Notes: generated by a model from the sequence alone, not told the origin. 6,159 bases of DNA from Desulfobacteraceae bacterium (GCA_002868985.1 PKTV01000198.1:1-6159); one strand, 5' to 3'. Positions 1 through 6,052 are shown, counted from the stretch's first letter. Made by a program: numbers and translations.

Positions 1-10
1 CGCCTTAGGC

Positions 11-877
11 ATGCTCGATGATGGTCTGATAGAACGGTTAGGCCCTCTATCGTTCTCCGACAAATCACAACTTACTGGAAATTCGTCAAAAATGCCAATT
101 ATAAAGGGACCTCTCATCGATTATACGTATATCGTTGACGAGGAAGAATTCCGCGCGAACAACAAGATTGTGGCGGAAGGAAAACACGGTGGATGGTTAT
201 GGGTCATTTTGGAAGGTGTAGCAGAAATTGTCAAAGAGACCCCAACAGGCCAATTAAAATTGCTCAAGATCGGTGAGGGCGCATTTATTGGGAGTCTTAC
301 TTCTTTCTTAATGTTAGAGCAAACAGTTCGAAGTGCGGCAATTTCTGCAGTTACCAATGTCCAACTGGGTGTTCTCGACTCGCGGAGCCTTTCTGTTGAC
401 TTCTTGCGGATGTCCAATTCTCTTAGAAACCTCGCCTTAAGTCTTGATAAAAGGATGAAACAGGCCACTGAAAAGGCTGTTGATACTCATTTAAACAAAA
501 TACGGCTGGAAGAATATATTAACGTTAAAAATCAAGTGATTAAGCAAGGAGATAGTGAAGATAATTTGTTTGAAATCACTGAAGGAGTCGCTCATATTGT
601 CCGGCATACCGAACATGGATATGTGCCGCTTGGGAGTCTTTATCCGGGAGATTTCTTTGGCAATATTCCGTTCCTTGATCTTGGACAAGAACCATTTCAT
701 GCTTCCGTCTTTGGCTCGGAAAACCTCGAGTTCAAGAAAATGTCACCTGACAGCCTTCAACAGGAATACAATCAGCTTCAACCCACATTTAAAAATATTA
801 TTGATCATCTTGCAACCTGTATATCGGTAACCTCCATGGTCACATGCGAGTTTCATAAAAAATCCAGGCAGAAATAA
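11..877 (+). CDS. Tandem cyclic-nucleotide-binding-fold protein, 5' end uncertain
   Basis: The 288-residue product carries two cNMP-binding-like beta-roll domains, at about residues 41-130 and 168-250, joined by a helical linker (about 131-165). The first shows the usual pattern: EEEF, then WVILEGVAEIV, then GEGAFIGSLTSF, then RSAAISAV. The second shows LFEITEGVAHIV, then PGDFFGNIPFLDLG. In classical cAMP receptors the phosphate cassette has a Gly-Glu pair and a later Arg. Here the first domain keeps the Arg (R107) but has FIGSL where FGEL is expected. The second has FGNIP and no Arg (PFHASV). Ligand binding is therefore doubtful, especially in domain two. No helix-turn-helix, kinase or transporter domain is attached and no signal peptide or membrane segment is seen, so a cytoplasmic regulatory or scaffold role is inferred. 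The reading frame stays open from the ATG at 11 to the window edge (GCC TTA GGC before it) and no Shine-Dalgarno is visible, so the true start may lie upstream. The neighbouring PilZ gene suggests nucleotide second-messenger signalling. Confidence 0.8.
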   Translation: MLDDGLIERLGPLSFSDKSQLTGNSSKMPIIKGPLIDYTYIVDEEEFRANNKIVAEGKHGGWLWVILEGVAEIVKETPTGQLKLLKIGEGAFIGSLTSFLMLEQTVRSAAISAVTNVQLGVLDSRSLSVDFLRMSNSLRNLALSLDKRMKQATEKAVDTHLNKIRLEEYINVKNQVIKQGDSEDNLFEITEGVAHIVRHTEHGYVPLGSLYPGDFFGNIPFLDLGQEPFHASVFGSENLEFKKMSPDSLQQEYNQLQPTFKNIIDHLATCISVTSMVTCEFHKKSRQK

Positions 878-912
878 ACCTTGTAAAAATGATTTTTCAG
901 CTAAAAGAAAAT

Positions 913-1054
913 GAGACCTTTGAAAAATAGAAATTTTTGTTCGAGTTCAAGGAAGGCAAAAATTTTAACCACTTGAATACAGTGAGTATTTTGAGGAATT
1001 AAATTTGAGCCTGACACAGAAATCGGGCAAAAAGGGGCGTTTTGCAAAGGTCTC
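913..1054. mobile_element. MITE-like palindromic element with TIRs and 5-bp target duplication
   Basis: This 142-bp non-coding element is bounded by GAGACCTTTG on the left (913-922) and its exact complement CAAAGGTCTC on the right (1045-1054). AAAAT lies directly outside on both sides (908-912 and 1055-1059), as expected for a 5-bp target-site duplication. The similarity between the ends runs further: comparing 912-948 with the reverse complement of 1019-1055 without gaps gives 27 of 37 identical positions (shared blocks AAAA, TTTTTG, CGA and TTC). Further in, AAATTTTAA (960-968) is answered by TTAAATTT (999-1006). The centre is a small hairpin, AATAC (976-980) and GTATT (986-990), whose loop sits on the midpoint of the element. 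The whole element could fold into one imperfect hairpin. It encodes no transposase, so it would need one supplied in trans. It ends 42 bases before the PilZ start codon and may affect that gene's expression. The alternative is a structured intergenic RNA or REP-like element, but the flanking duplication favours transposition. Confidence 0.72.
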
Positions 1055-1096
1055 AAAATCGATTGCCCGCAAAACCATCTGCATTGGGGGAAAAAC

Positions 1097-1441
1097 ATGG
1101 GGATAAACGAAAGAAGACATCATCCAAGAATCAACGCTCTCAATCTGATATTCTATAGTTGCATGGATGCTACTGAGAGTATTGTAGCCCAGGGGATGGG
1201 AAGAACTTTAAATGTAAGTGAAGAGGGAATTCTGTTGGAAACACATGTTTCAATAGATCCAAAATATACTATAGAACTGGCAATAGGTCTTGAAGATGAG
1301 CTGATCAATATCAAGGGTGTTATTGTTTTCTCCACACCCGGAAAAGATGAGAAATTTGAAGCAGGAATAGAGTTCATCGAAACTGATGACGCGACAATTG
1401 AAATTTTAAAAAAATATATTAAAGTATTTTCGGAACAGTAA
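1097..1441 (+). CDS. Single-domain PilZ protein, predicted c-di-GMP receptor
   Basis: The 114-residue protein is essentially one PilZ domain. The two signature motifs for c-di-GMP binding are both present in the right order: RxxxR near the N-terminus (R7-HHP-R11) and NxSxxG (N39-VSEE-G44). These are followed by alternating beta strands (EGILLETH, YTIELAIGL, INIKGVIVFS, FEAGIEFIE) and a C-terminal helix (about residues 98-112). In this family the arginines clamp c-di-GMP and the change is passed to a partner protein. The partner cannot be read from the sequence, though the upstream cNMP-fold protein is a neighbour worth considering. There is no signal peptide or membrane segment, so it is cytoplasmic. 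The start is supported by GGGGGA at 1086-1091, five bases before the ATG. The MITE-like element ends 42 bases upstream, so native promoter signals are displaced or overlaid. purC begins 62 bases downstream with no terminator seen between them. Confidence 0.92.
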   Translation: MGINERRHHPRINALNLIFYSCMDATESIVAQGMGRTLNVSEEGILLETHVSIDPKYTIELAIGLEDELINIKGVIVFSTPGKDEKFEAGIEFIETDDATIEILKKYIKVFSEQ

Positions 1442-1503
1442 ATCTTTAATATTTTTCAAATGGAACGGGTGAAGGGCTGTATCTGAATAAAGGATTTAAT
1501 TAA

Positions 1504-2400
1504 ATGGAACAGGCCGTAATTGAAACAAATTTTGAAACGTTAAATCTAATAAAAAGGGGTAAAGTACGAGATATATACGATCTTGGTGATCATCTTTTGA
1601 TGGTGGCTACAGATCGAATTTCCGCCTTTGATGTTGTCATGCCCAACCCAATTCCTGAAAAAGGGAAAATTCTAACTCAAATCTCCCTTTTTTGGTTCGA
1701 GATAATGAAGCCGGTTTTACCCAATCATGTGATCTCCGCTAACGTGGATGACTATCCTGAGAGATGCAGACCTTATTCGGAAATTCTTCGTGGAAGGAGC
1801 ATGCTTGTAAAAAAAGCGGAACCACTGCCCATCGAGTGTATTGTAAGGGGCTATATATCCGGATCCGGTTGGAATGATTACAAAGTTTCCGGCAGTGTCT
1901 GCGGTATAAAACTTCCCGAAGGTCTCATAGAATCCGACAAGCTTCCCGAACCTGTATTTACGCCGTCAACCAAAGCAGAGTCAGGTCTTCATGACGTTAA
2001 TATAGATTTTGAAAAAACCGTAGAAAAGATCGGTAAACCGTTGGCCGAAAAAGTCAGAAAACTCAGTATTGAAATCTACAACCAAGGTGCCGCCCTGGCG
2101 TATAAAAAGGGTATCATCATTGCGGATACGAAATTCGAGTTTGGCCTTTTGGATGACGACCTTATACTCATCGATGAGATTTTGACTCCGGATTCTTCCA
2201 GATTCTGGCCCCAACCCTCCTATAAACCCGGGGGTGCACAAAAGAGTTTTGATAAGCAATACCTCCGAGACTACCTGCTTTCCATCAACTGGAATAAAAA
2301 ACCCCCGGCACCATCCCTTCCACAAAATGTAATTAACGATACACGCAATAAATATCTTGAAGGATTTCAACAACTCACTTCAGCAACCCATGCGCTTTAG
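1504..2400 (+). CDS. purC: Phosphoribosylaminoimidazole-succinocarboxamide (SAICAR) synthase
   Basis: This enzyme joins L-aspartate to CAIR using ATP, giving SAICAR in de novo purine synthesis in the cytoplasm. The 298-residue length matches the longer, yeast Ade1-like form rather than the ~237-residue E. coli form. Family motifs occur in order: [10 protein letters not shown] (17-26, nucleotide-binding start), DRISAFDV (37-44), [13 protein letters not shown] (111-123), ADTKFEFG (207-214) and [12 protein letters not shown] (224-235). The C-terminal part (about 240-290), with [10 protein letters not shown], is the usual closing helix region. The sequence is intact with no missing motif. The ATG is preceded by AAAGGA at 1489-1494, nine bases away. 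The 3' end overlaps the start of the ParB-like gene, which suggests a shared transcript. No other pur gene is in the window and no PurR-like or purine riboswitch signal was seen in the short upstream gap. Confidence 0.97.
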   Translation: MEQAVIETNFETLNLIKRGKVRDIYDLGDHLLMVATDRISAFDVVMPNPIPEKGKILTQISLFWFEIMKPVLPNHVISANVDDYPERCRPYSEILRGRSMLVKKAEPLPIECIVRGYISGSGWNDYKVSGSVCGIKLPEGLIESDKLPEPVFTPSTKAESGLHDVNIDFEKTVEKIGKPLAEKVRKLSIEIYNQGAALAYKKGIIIADTKFEFGLLDDDLILIDEILTPDSSRFWPQPSYKPGGAQKSFDKQYLRDYLLSINWNKKPPAPSLPQNVINDTRNKYLEGFQQLTSATHAL

Positions 2401-3343
2401 AAAACAAGTCGTCAATCTGTCCCAGATCGATTCCAATGATGATGCTTTTCGTATTACCACCGAGAAGCAGGTGGATGATTTGATGCACTCAATAAATCAT
2501 GTTGGGATAATGCACCTTCCATTATTGTTGGAAAAGGAAGCAACCTATACCATTGTATGCGGTTTTCGAAGGATTGAAGCCTGTCGACGCTTGAATTGGT
2601 CCAAGCTTGAAGCCATGGTTCTCGAATCTGATACCATAAGGCTTAAGTGTATAAAATATGCCATCACAGATAACGCTTTTCAAAGATCTTTGAACTTAAT
2701 TGAAAAGTCAAGGTCTATCGAAATGCTATCCGACTTTTTCAAAGATATTAACAGACTGTCCGAAGAACTGTCGGTATTGGGCCTATCTGAACATCCTTCA
2801 ATGATCAAAAAGCTCAAAGGCATTTGTCATCTTCCCGATCCGCTTCAAAACTGCATCCTTTCCAATACGATTTCCCTTGCCATGCTTTTAGAGCTTGCTG
2901 GAATGTCGGAAGATGATTCGAAAGGTTTTATCAAACTTTTTAATACCCTCAAATTGAGTCTTAATAAGCAGAGGGAAATCGTGACGATGGCAAAAGAAAT
3001 TGCCATGCGTGAAGACAAGTCTATCTTAAAGGTTATTGAAGAATATCATCTGAAAAAAATCTTGATGGATGAAGACCTTGATAAAAATCGAAAGGCTCAC
3101 GATATAAGGATTTATCTAAAACAACGGCGCTTTCCAACCATAGCTAATATCGAAAAATCTTATGAAAAATATCGCCAAAAATTGAACCTTGAAAAGGGCT
3201 TTAAACTTATTCCGCCAATCAATTTTGAAAGTCCAACCTATACTTTGCAACTAAGTTTTAACAACATGACCCAACTCAAAGAACTTAAAACTGCTTTTGA
3301 CGCCCTCATTGAAAATCCATACCTTAAAAAAATTGTGGATTGA
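2390..3343 (+). CDS. Orphan ParB/Srx-fold (ParB N-terminal domain) protein
   Basis: The N-terminal ~110 residues match the ParB/RepB/Spo0J N-terminal fold. They hold GIMHLP (39-44, the place of the ParB GxxQP box), [11 protein letters not shown] (58-68, the place of GERRxRA) and an N-x-x-x-R segment leading to LNLIEKSRS (95-109, like ENxxRxxLNPIE). In ParB proteins these boxes form the CTP-binding pocket. Residues about 115-200 are helical with [27 protein letters not shown] (145-171), resembling the ParB helix-turn-helix region. The last ~45 residues (YTLQLSFNN and on) form a separate, unrecognised C-terminal module. Specific DNA-binding or nuclease activity cannot be claimed. No ParA or parS cluster is visible. 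I chose the ATG at 2390 (317 residues), which overlaps the purC stop by 11 bases, because the protein then begins just before the conserved NLSQI segment. A TTG at 2357 would add 11 residues. Neither start has a good ribosome site, which fits translational coupling to purC. Low GC (a 60-base sample is ~32%). Confidence 0.78.
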   Translation: MRFRKQVVNLSQIDSNDDAFRITTEKQVDDLMHSINHVGIMHLPLLLEKEATYTIVCGFRRIEACRRLNWSKLEAMVLESDTIRLKCIKYAITDNAFQRSLNLIEKSRSIEMLSDFFKDINRLSEELSVLGLSEHPSMIKKLKGICHLPDPLQNCILSNTISLAMLLELAGMSEDDSKGFIKLFNTLKLSLNKQREIVTMAKEIAMREDKSILKVIEEYHLKKILMDEDLDKNRKAHDIRIYLKQRRFPTIANIEKSYEKYRQKLNLEKGFKLIPPINFESPTYTLQLSFNNMTQLKELKTAFDALIENPYLKKIVD

Positions 3344-3551
3344 CCGAACACCATATATAGATGATTGTTGAAATAGAAATACACTATATTGTAAAGATTG
3401 ATAGAGTTCTTTTTATTAAAAAATTAGGTCATTGATTCATGATGAGTTGAAAATGATCTGAGTTTGGAATAAATATCAATGGGTTGTGTCAATAAACCCA
3501 ATGAATCATTGGAAATTCTTCTCAATTGCAATAAAAAGTGAATATATTTTC
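3344..3551. other. AT-rich spacer upstream of the tetR promoter
   Basis: This is non-coding DNA between the ParB-like gene and the TetR promoter. It has no GC-rich hairpin followed by a T-run, so no intrinsic terminator for the purC-parB unit is evident. TTTTTATTAAAAA near 3411-3423 is AT-only and has a three-base loop. The notable content is a 15-bp palindrome (3498-3512), an overlapping inverted repeat with arms TGGGTT (3480-3485) and AACCCA (3495-3500), and a copy of the palindrome core, TGATTCAT, at 3433-3440. Confidence 0.5.
3498..3512. promoter_or_regulatory. Perfect 15-bp palindrome, candidate operator upstream of tetR
   Basis: CCAATGA and TCATTGG are exact reverse complements around a single central A. 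The site lies 40 bases upstream of the -35 box of the TetR promoter, where an activator or an autoregulating repressor could bind. The core TGATTCAT recurs in reverse orientation relative to this site at 3433-3440, within an imperfect TCATTGATTCATGATGA stretch. A perfect 7+1+7 palindrome is more than expected by chance at one place even in AT-rich DNA, but the bound protein is unknown. Confidence 0.45.
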
Positions 3552-3580
3552 TTGACTAAACAAAAAGCACCCTTTATATA
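3552..3580 (+). promoter_or_regulatory. Sigma-70 type promoter for the TetR gene
   Basis: TTGACT (3552-3557, five of six to the -35 consensus) is followed after 17 bases by TATATA (3575-3580, four of six). TATAAA at 3577-3582 is a closer match but with 19-base spacing. A start near 3587 is expected, leaving a leader of about 27 bases before the preferred ATG at 3614. The -10 lies inside the 12-base palindrome CTTTATATAAAG (3572-3583), which could be an autoregulatory site. Confidence 0.6.
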
Positions 3581-3613
3581 AAGCTTAATTAAATAAATAT
3601 GGTTCAGGGAAAT

Positions 3614-4261
3614 ATGGGAATCAAGGAAAGGAAAGAACGGGAAAGAGGAAGAAGACGGCAGCAAATAATGGTTGCCGCAAAAAGAGTTTTTTCAAAAAAG
3701 AGCTTCAACAGGGCAACCATGGAAGATATTGCCAAGGAAGCAGAACTTAGCCCAGGTACGATTTATCTTTATTTTAAAAATAAAGAAGAGTTGTTTGCCT
3801 CTCTATCGCTCAGAATTTTGCAATATATGAGCATTCGGCTGGAGCATGTACACAACGAAAGGTTTAAAGAGCCAAAAGAAAAATTAAAAGCACTCAAGGA
3901 AGCCTTATATGAAGTCTACGAGTTTGATCCGCTTGTGCTGATTAATATGTTTCATCTGCAATCCAGCGAAACGCTAAAAAATTTATCACCTCATCTACTT
4001 GCGGACATCAAGGATTTATCGAGACATTCATTTAAGTCCATGGCAAGAGTTTTTGAAGAAGGAATAGAAAAAGGAGAGTTTATCGACAGGCATCCGGTGG
4101 CATTGGCCGACATTGTATGGGCGTTATTTTCAGGTGTTGTTCTTTGGGAAGAAAGTAAAAGATTGATTGACAGTAAAAAAGATTTCCTAAAACCGACCCT
4201 TGAAATTGCATTTGAAATATTTAACAGAGGAATAGAAACACGCCCTGAAACAGGGAAATGA
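3614..4261 (+). CDS. TetR/AcrR-family transcriptional regulator
   Basis: The N-terminal TetR DNA-binding domain is clear: a basic lead-in (KERKERERGRRRQQ), then helix one (IMVAAKRVFSKKSF), then the helix-turn-helix TMEDIAKEAELSPGTIYLYF followed by KNKEELF (about residues 35-61). The remaining ~150 residues are an all-helical ligand-binding and dimerisation domain that does not reveal the ligand. I prefer the ATG at 3614 (215 residues) because family members commonly start MGIKERKERE and AGGGA lies just upstream (3606-3610, rather close at three bases). An ATG at 3599 would add five residues but has no ribosome site and would leave only ~12 bases of leader. Divergence-free layout and the transporter 394 bases downstream suggest that it controls that transporter, with a candidate operator at 4303-4322. 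Self-regulation through the palindromes near its own promoter is possible. Confidence 0.92.
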   Translation: MGIKERKERERGRRRQQIMVAAKRVFSKKSFNRATMEDIAKEAELSPGTIYLYFKNKEELFASLSLRILQYMSIRLEHVHNERFKEPKEKLKALKEALYEVYEFDPLVLINMFHLQSSETLKNLSPHLLADIKDLSRHSFKSMARVFEEGIEKGEFIDRHPVALADIVWALFSGVVLWEESKRLIDSKKDFLKPTLEIAFEIFNRGIETRPETGK

Positions 4262-4302
4262 AATTCAACGGTTCTAAACAGATCAATTCAGGTATTAAAT
4301 GG

Positions 4303-4322
4303 TTTGGCTTATAATGGCCAAA
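4303..4322. promoter_or_regulatory. Inverted repeat enclosing a TATAAT box: candidate promoter plus repressor operator
   Basis: TTTGGC (4303-4308) and GCCAAA (4317-4322) are exact inverted repeats with an 8-base spacer. TATAAT, identical to the sigma-70 -10 consensus, lies at 4310-4315 inside it. The best -35 at 17-base spacing is TTCAGG (4287-4292), which is poor, so the promoter may be weak or need help. A dimeric TetR repressor bound here would block the -10 directly. The site is 42 bases after the tetR stop and points toward the transporter, giving a leader of over 300 bases. Operator assignment to this TetR is inference. Confidence 0.45.
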
Positions 4323-4483
4323 ACAAAAGAAAAAGCGACTTAATTTAACAATTAACCGGAAAGGGGGTGATATCACAGTTCAGCTATGAGAAGAGATGAT
4401 GCTGGTGTTTTTTTGTCGCACGATCATCAAAAAACCCTCTCTTCCAATTGCTATGTTTTTTTTAAACCGGAAATTTTAAGGGA

Positions 4484-4512
4484 ACTTATTTATGCCATGT
4501 GGCTAAATAAGT
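4484..4512. repeat. Inverted repeat / stem-loop in transporter leader
   Basis: ACTTATTTA (4484-4492) and TAAATAAGT (4504-4512) are perfect 9-base inverted repeats. Inside them GCC and GGC add three pairs around an ATGT loop, with one bulged T at 4493, giving a 12-bp stem. There is no following T-run, so it is not an intrinsic terminator. It may be an operator for a dimeric regulator or an RNA stem in the leader. Confidence 0.55.
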
Positions 4513-4526
4513 GTTGGTAATTCATA

Positions 4527-4581
4527 ATGACACCTTTAAAAGACGAATTAACAGACTTCGTAACGGCTTAAAGAGTGTCAT
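4527..4581 (+). repeat. Long leader hairpin, 13 bp with one bulge plus inner stem
   Basis: ATGACACCTTTAA (4527-4539) pairs with TTAAAGAGTGTCAT (4568-4581) with a single bulged A (4574). Inside, ACGAA (4543-4547) pairs with TTCGT (4557-4561) around a nine-base loop. No T-run follows. It lies 74 bases before the transporter ATG, and its left arm contains CACCTTTAAA, which can alternatively pair with the ribosome site. Confidence 0.55.
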
Positions 4582-4601
4582 AGAATCTCAGCTAAAGCGC
4601 A

Positions 4602-4650
4602 CCTTAAAGATCCCGGTAATTAATCACATGTTTCTAACTTTAAGGAGGTG
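4602..4650 (+). promoter_or_regulatory. Very strong Shine-Dalgarno with potential sequestering stem
   Basis: TAAGGAGGTG (4641-4650) is complementary over all ten bases to the universal 16S 3' end, and GGAGG sits seven bases before the ATG. CCTTAAAG (4602-4609) is an exact complement of CTTTAAGG (4638-4645), so an 8-bp stem with a 28-base loop could hide half of the site. With CA at 4600-4601 and TG at 4649-4650 the pairing can extend past a short bulge. This is a plausible translational gate; the folding is by eye only. Confidence 0.45.
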
Positions 4651-4655
4651 TATTA

Positions 4656-5930
4656 ATGCCAAAGTATGCCAAAGGATATAATCAACCAGTAGATGCAATT
4701 CCGGGACGAGGATGGGCTGTTATCCTCGCTGGCACGACCATCAATTTATGTCTGGGTTGCCTTTACGCCTGGTCTGTATGGCTTAAATATTTAACCGATG
4801 ACGTTTACATGAAGGCCCACGGCTGGGCCGGGGCCCTTTCCGCGGAGCAGGCCTCCAACCCGAAATCAATGTGTATTCTCATATTTGCTCTGCTCATGAT
4901 TCCGGGTGGAAAGATCCAGGATAAGTATGGTCCCACAGTCGCCGGTAGCATCAGTGCGGTTTGTATGGGAATTGGAATGCTCATCGCAGGTACGGCGCAT
5001 TCCTATGCCGGAATCCTCTGGGGATTCGGTGTCGGCGGCGGTATCGCCATGGGCATCGGTTATGCCGCACCCGTTCCAGCAACACGAAGATGGGTCGGTC
5101 CTCATCAGGTGGGTGTCATGATTGGTATTACGGTCGCGGGTTACGGTGGTGCTGCGTTCTATGTGGCGCCGCTCATCAAATGGCTGATCGTAAGCTATTC
5201 CCTCTCTGCATCATTTATAGTACTGGGTGTTGCTTACCTTGTCGTCATCGGTATTGCCGCCCAAGTACTGGCATGGCCTGAAGAGGGTTATGTGCCGCCT
5301 CAACCGCCTGAGACGGCAGCGACAAAGGCTGCCGCTGCATCTGTGACTGACTGGACGGCAGGAGAAATGATGGGAACGTGGCAGTTTTACGCGTTGGTGG
5401 TCCTGTTTTGCTTGAACACCCAAGCGGGACTTCTCATCATCGGCCACGCCGCTAAAATTGTAAAGCCATTCCTGGAGCAAGGATTTATACTGGTTGCTGC
5501 CGGTGGTTTTATGAACGCTGCGGGACGTGTCGGGACAGGCAAGTACTCGGATATCATCGGAAGGGACAAGGCGTATATGATTAATGCTTTTGTCGCGGCC
5601 CTTTGTTTTTTCGCTCTGCCTGCAATTATCGCGGCCAAGTCGCTCTTTATGGCGTTTACGGCCTGTATGCTCGCCTACTGGGTTTACGGCGGTGGCCTTG
5701 CTCTGATGCCCTCATACACAGCTGACTTTTATGGCCCGAAAAATCTGGGCTTTAATTACGGACTCGTGTTCATGGGCTGGGGTTTCGGTGCATTCATGCC
5801 CAAACTGGCCGGTCACATCAAAGATATAACCGGTTCTTATGATCAGGCATTCTATATTGCCGGTATCCTGCTGCTTGTTGCGGTGGCACTTGCTTTTGTT
5901 ACCAAGAAACCTCAAAAAAGAGGTGCATAG
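4656..5930 (+). CDS. OFA-family MFS transporter (oxalate/formate antiporter-like)
   Basis: The 424-residue inner-membrane protein has about 12 hydrophobic segments in two halves, near residues 19-43, 71-84, 95-113, 115-141, 150-175, 183-205, then 240-262, 272-291, 305-327, 329-350, 364-386 and 396-415, split by a cytoplasmic loop (206-238) rich in Pro and Ala. N-terminal GWAVILAGTTINLCLG followed by LYAWSV is typical of OFA members. MFS motif A appears after helix two as GGKIQDKYG (84-92) and after helix eight as GRVGTGKYSDIIGR (290-303). The family moves small monocarboxylates or dicarboxylates such as oxalate, formate, lactate or pyruvate; the substrate here is not determined. By eye, the place of the essential helix-11 lysine of OxlT (K355) is taken by W375, which argues against a strict oxalate exchanger. 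No SSS or antiporter partner gene is adjacent. GC is much higher than in neighbours (~60% in one 60-base sample), and the ribosome site is near perfect, both suggesting high expression or different ancestry. TetR control is likely. Confidence 0.88.
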   Translation: MPKYAKGYNQPVDAIPGRGWAVILAGTTINLCLGCLYAWSVWLKYLTDDVYMKAHGWAGALSAEQASNPKSMCILIFALLMIPGGKIQDKYGPTVAGSISAVCMGIGMLIAGTAHSYAGILWGFGVGGGIAMGIGYAAPVPATRRWVGPHQVGVMIGITVAGYGGAAFYVAPLIKWLIVSYSLSASFIVLGVAYLVVIGIAAQVLAWPEEGYVPPQPPETAATKAAAASVTDWTAGEMMGTWQFYALVVLFCLNTQAGLLIIGHAAKIVKPFLEQGFILVAAGGFMNAAGRVGTGKYSDIIGRDKAYMINAFVAALCFFALPAIIAAKSLFMAFTACMLAYWVYGGGLALMPSYTADFYGPKNLGFNYGLVFMGWGFGAFMPKLAGHIKDITGSYDQAFYIAGILLLVAVALAFVTKKPQKRGA

Positions 5931-5971
5931 AACCCGGTCGATTTTGACAGATTAAGATCAACCGTAAATTA

Positions 5972-6010
5972 AAAGGCGGAGAGGGGCTAATCCTCTCCGC
6001 CTTTCTTTTT
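5972..6010 (+). terminator. Intrinsic terminator after the OFA transporter
   Basis: GGCGGAGAGG (5975-5984) pairs perfectly with CCTCTCCGCC (5992-6001) around a seven-base loop, and three A-T pairs extend the base. TTTCTTTTT (6002-6010) follows. The stem begins 41 bases after the stop codon. The A-rich left flank gives a weak T-run on the other strand, so some bidirectional activity is possible. Confidence 0.95.
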
Positions 6011-6052
6011 GGGTGAATTTAATATTTTGCATCACTATTATTTTAGGATCGT

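Larger units (their letters stand above)
4262..4655. other. 394-base spacer and long leader before the OFA transporter
   Basis: No convincing gene is present. From left to right it holds the TATAAT box inside an inverted repeat (4303-4322), an AT-only inverted repeat (TTAATT 4340-4345, AATTAA 4350-4355), the 10-base palindrome GTGATATCAC (4367-4376), a long hairpin-forming repeat at 4484-4512, a second at 4527-4581, and a third that covers part of the ribosome site (4602-4645). AACCGGAAA occurs twice in direct orientation (4354-4362 and 4465-4473). The density of inverted repeats in the 3' half is the feature that stands out. I do not recognise it as any known riboswitch class. Confidence 0.6.

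Noticed and set aside
1024..1045. GG-N10-GC arrangement resembling a sigma-54 promoter
   Set aside because: The -12 part lacks TTGC at the required spacing and the match lies within the right repeat end of the mobile element.
1024..1069. Inverted repeat CGGGCAA (1024-1030) and TTGCCCG (1063-1069)
   Set aside because: One arm lies inside the MITE-like element and the other outside, with a 32-base loop; likely chance or a minor hairpin, and not followed by a T-run.
901..1098. 65-codon minus-strand open frame
   Set aside because: It covers the palindromic MITE-like element almost exactly and has no protein character; it is a by-product of the repeat.
4367..4376. GTGATATCAC palindrome as a CRP-like site
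   Set aside because: It lacks the six-base spacer of a TGTGA-N6-TCACA site; a 10-base palindrome alone is weak evidence.
4391..4462. GATGAT/ATCATC hairpin with later T-run (4455-4463) as a terminator for tetR
   Set aside because: The stem is only six pairs and low in GC, is followed by A-residues and not T, and the T-run has no stem directly before it.
4354..4473. Direct repeat AACCGGAAA, two copies 111 bases apart
   Set aside because: Nine bases with only two copies and no flanking similarity; no stronger than chance plus local composition.
4386..4520. 44-codon open frame (starts MRRDDAGVF) in the transporter leader
   Set aside because: The only ribosome-site-like stretch (GGGGG at 4363-4367) is too far upstream, the peptide has no recognisable character, and its end overlaps the 4484-4512 inverted repeat. 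A leader peptide cannot be excluded but is not supported.
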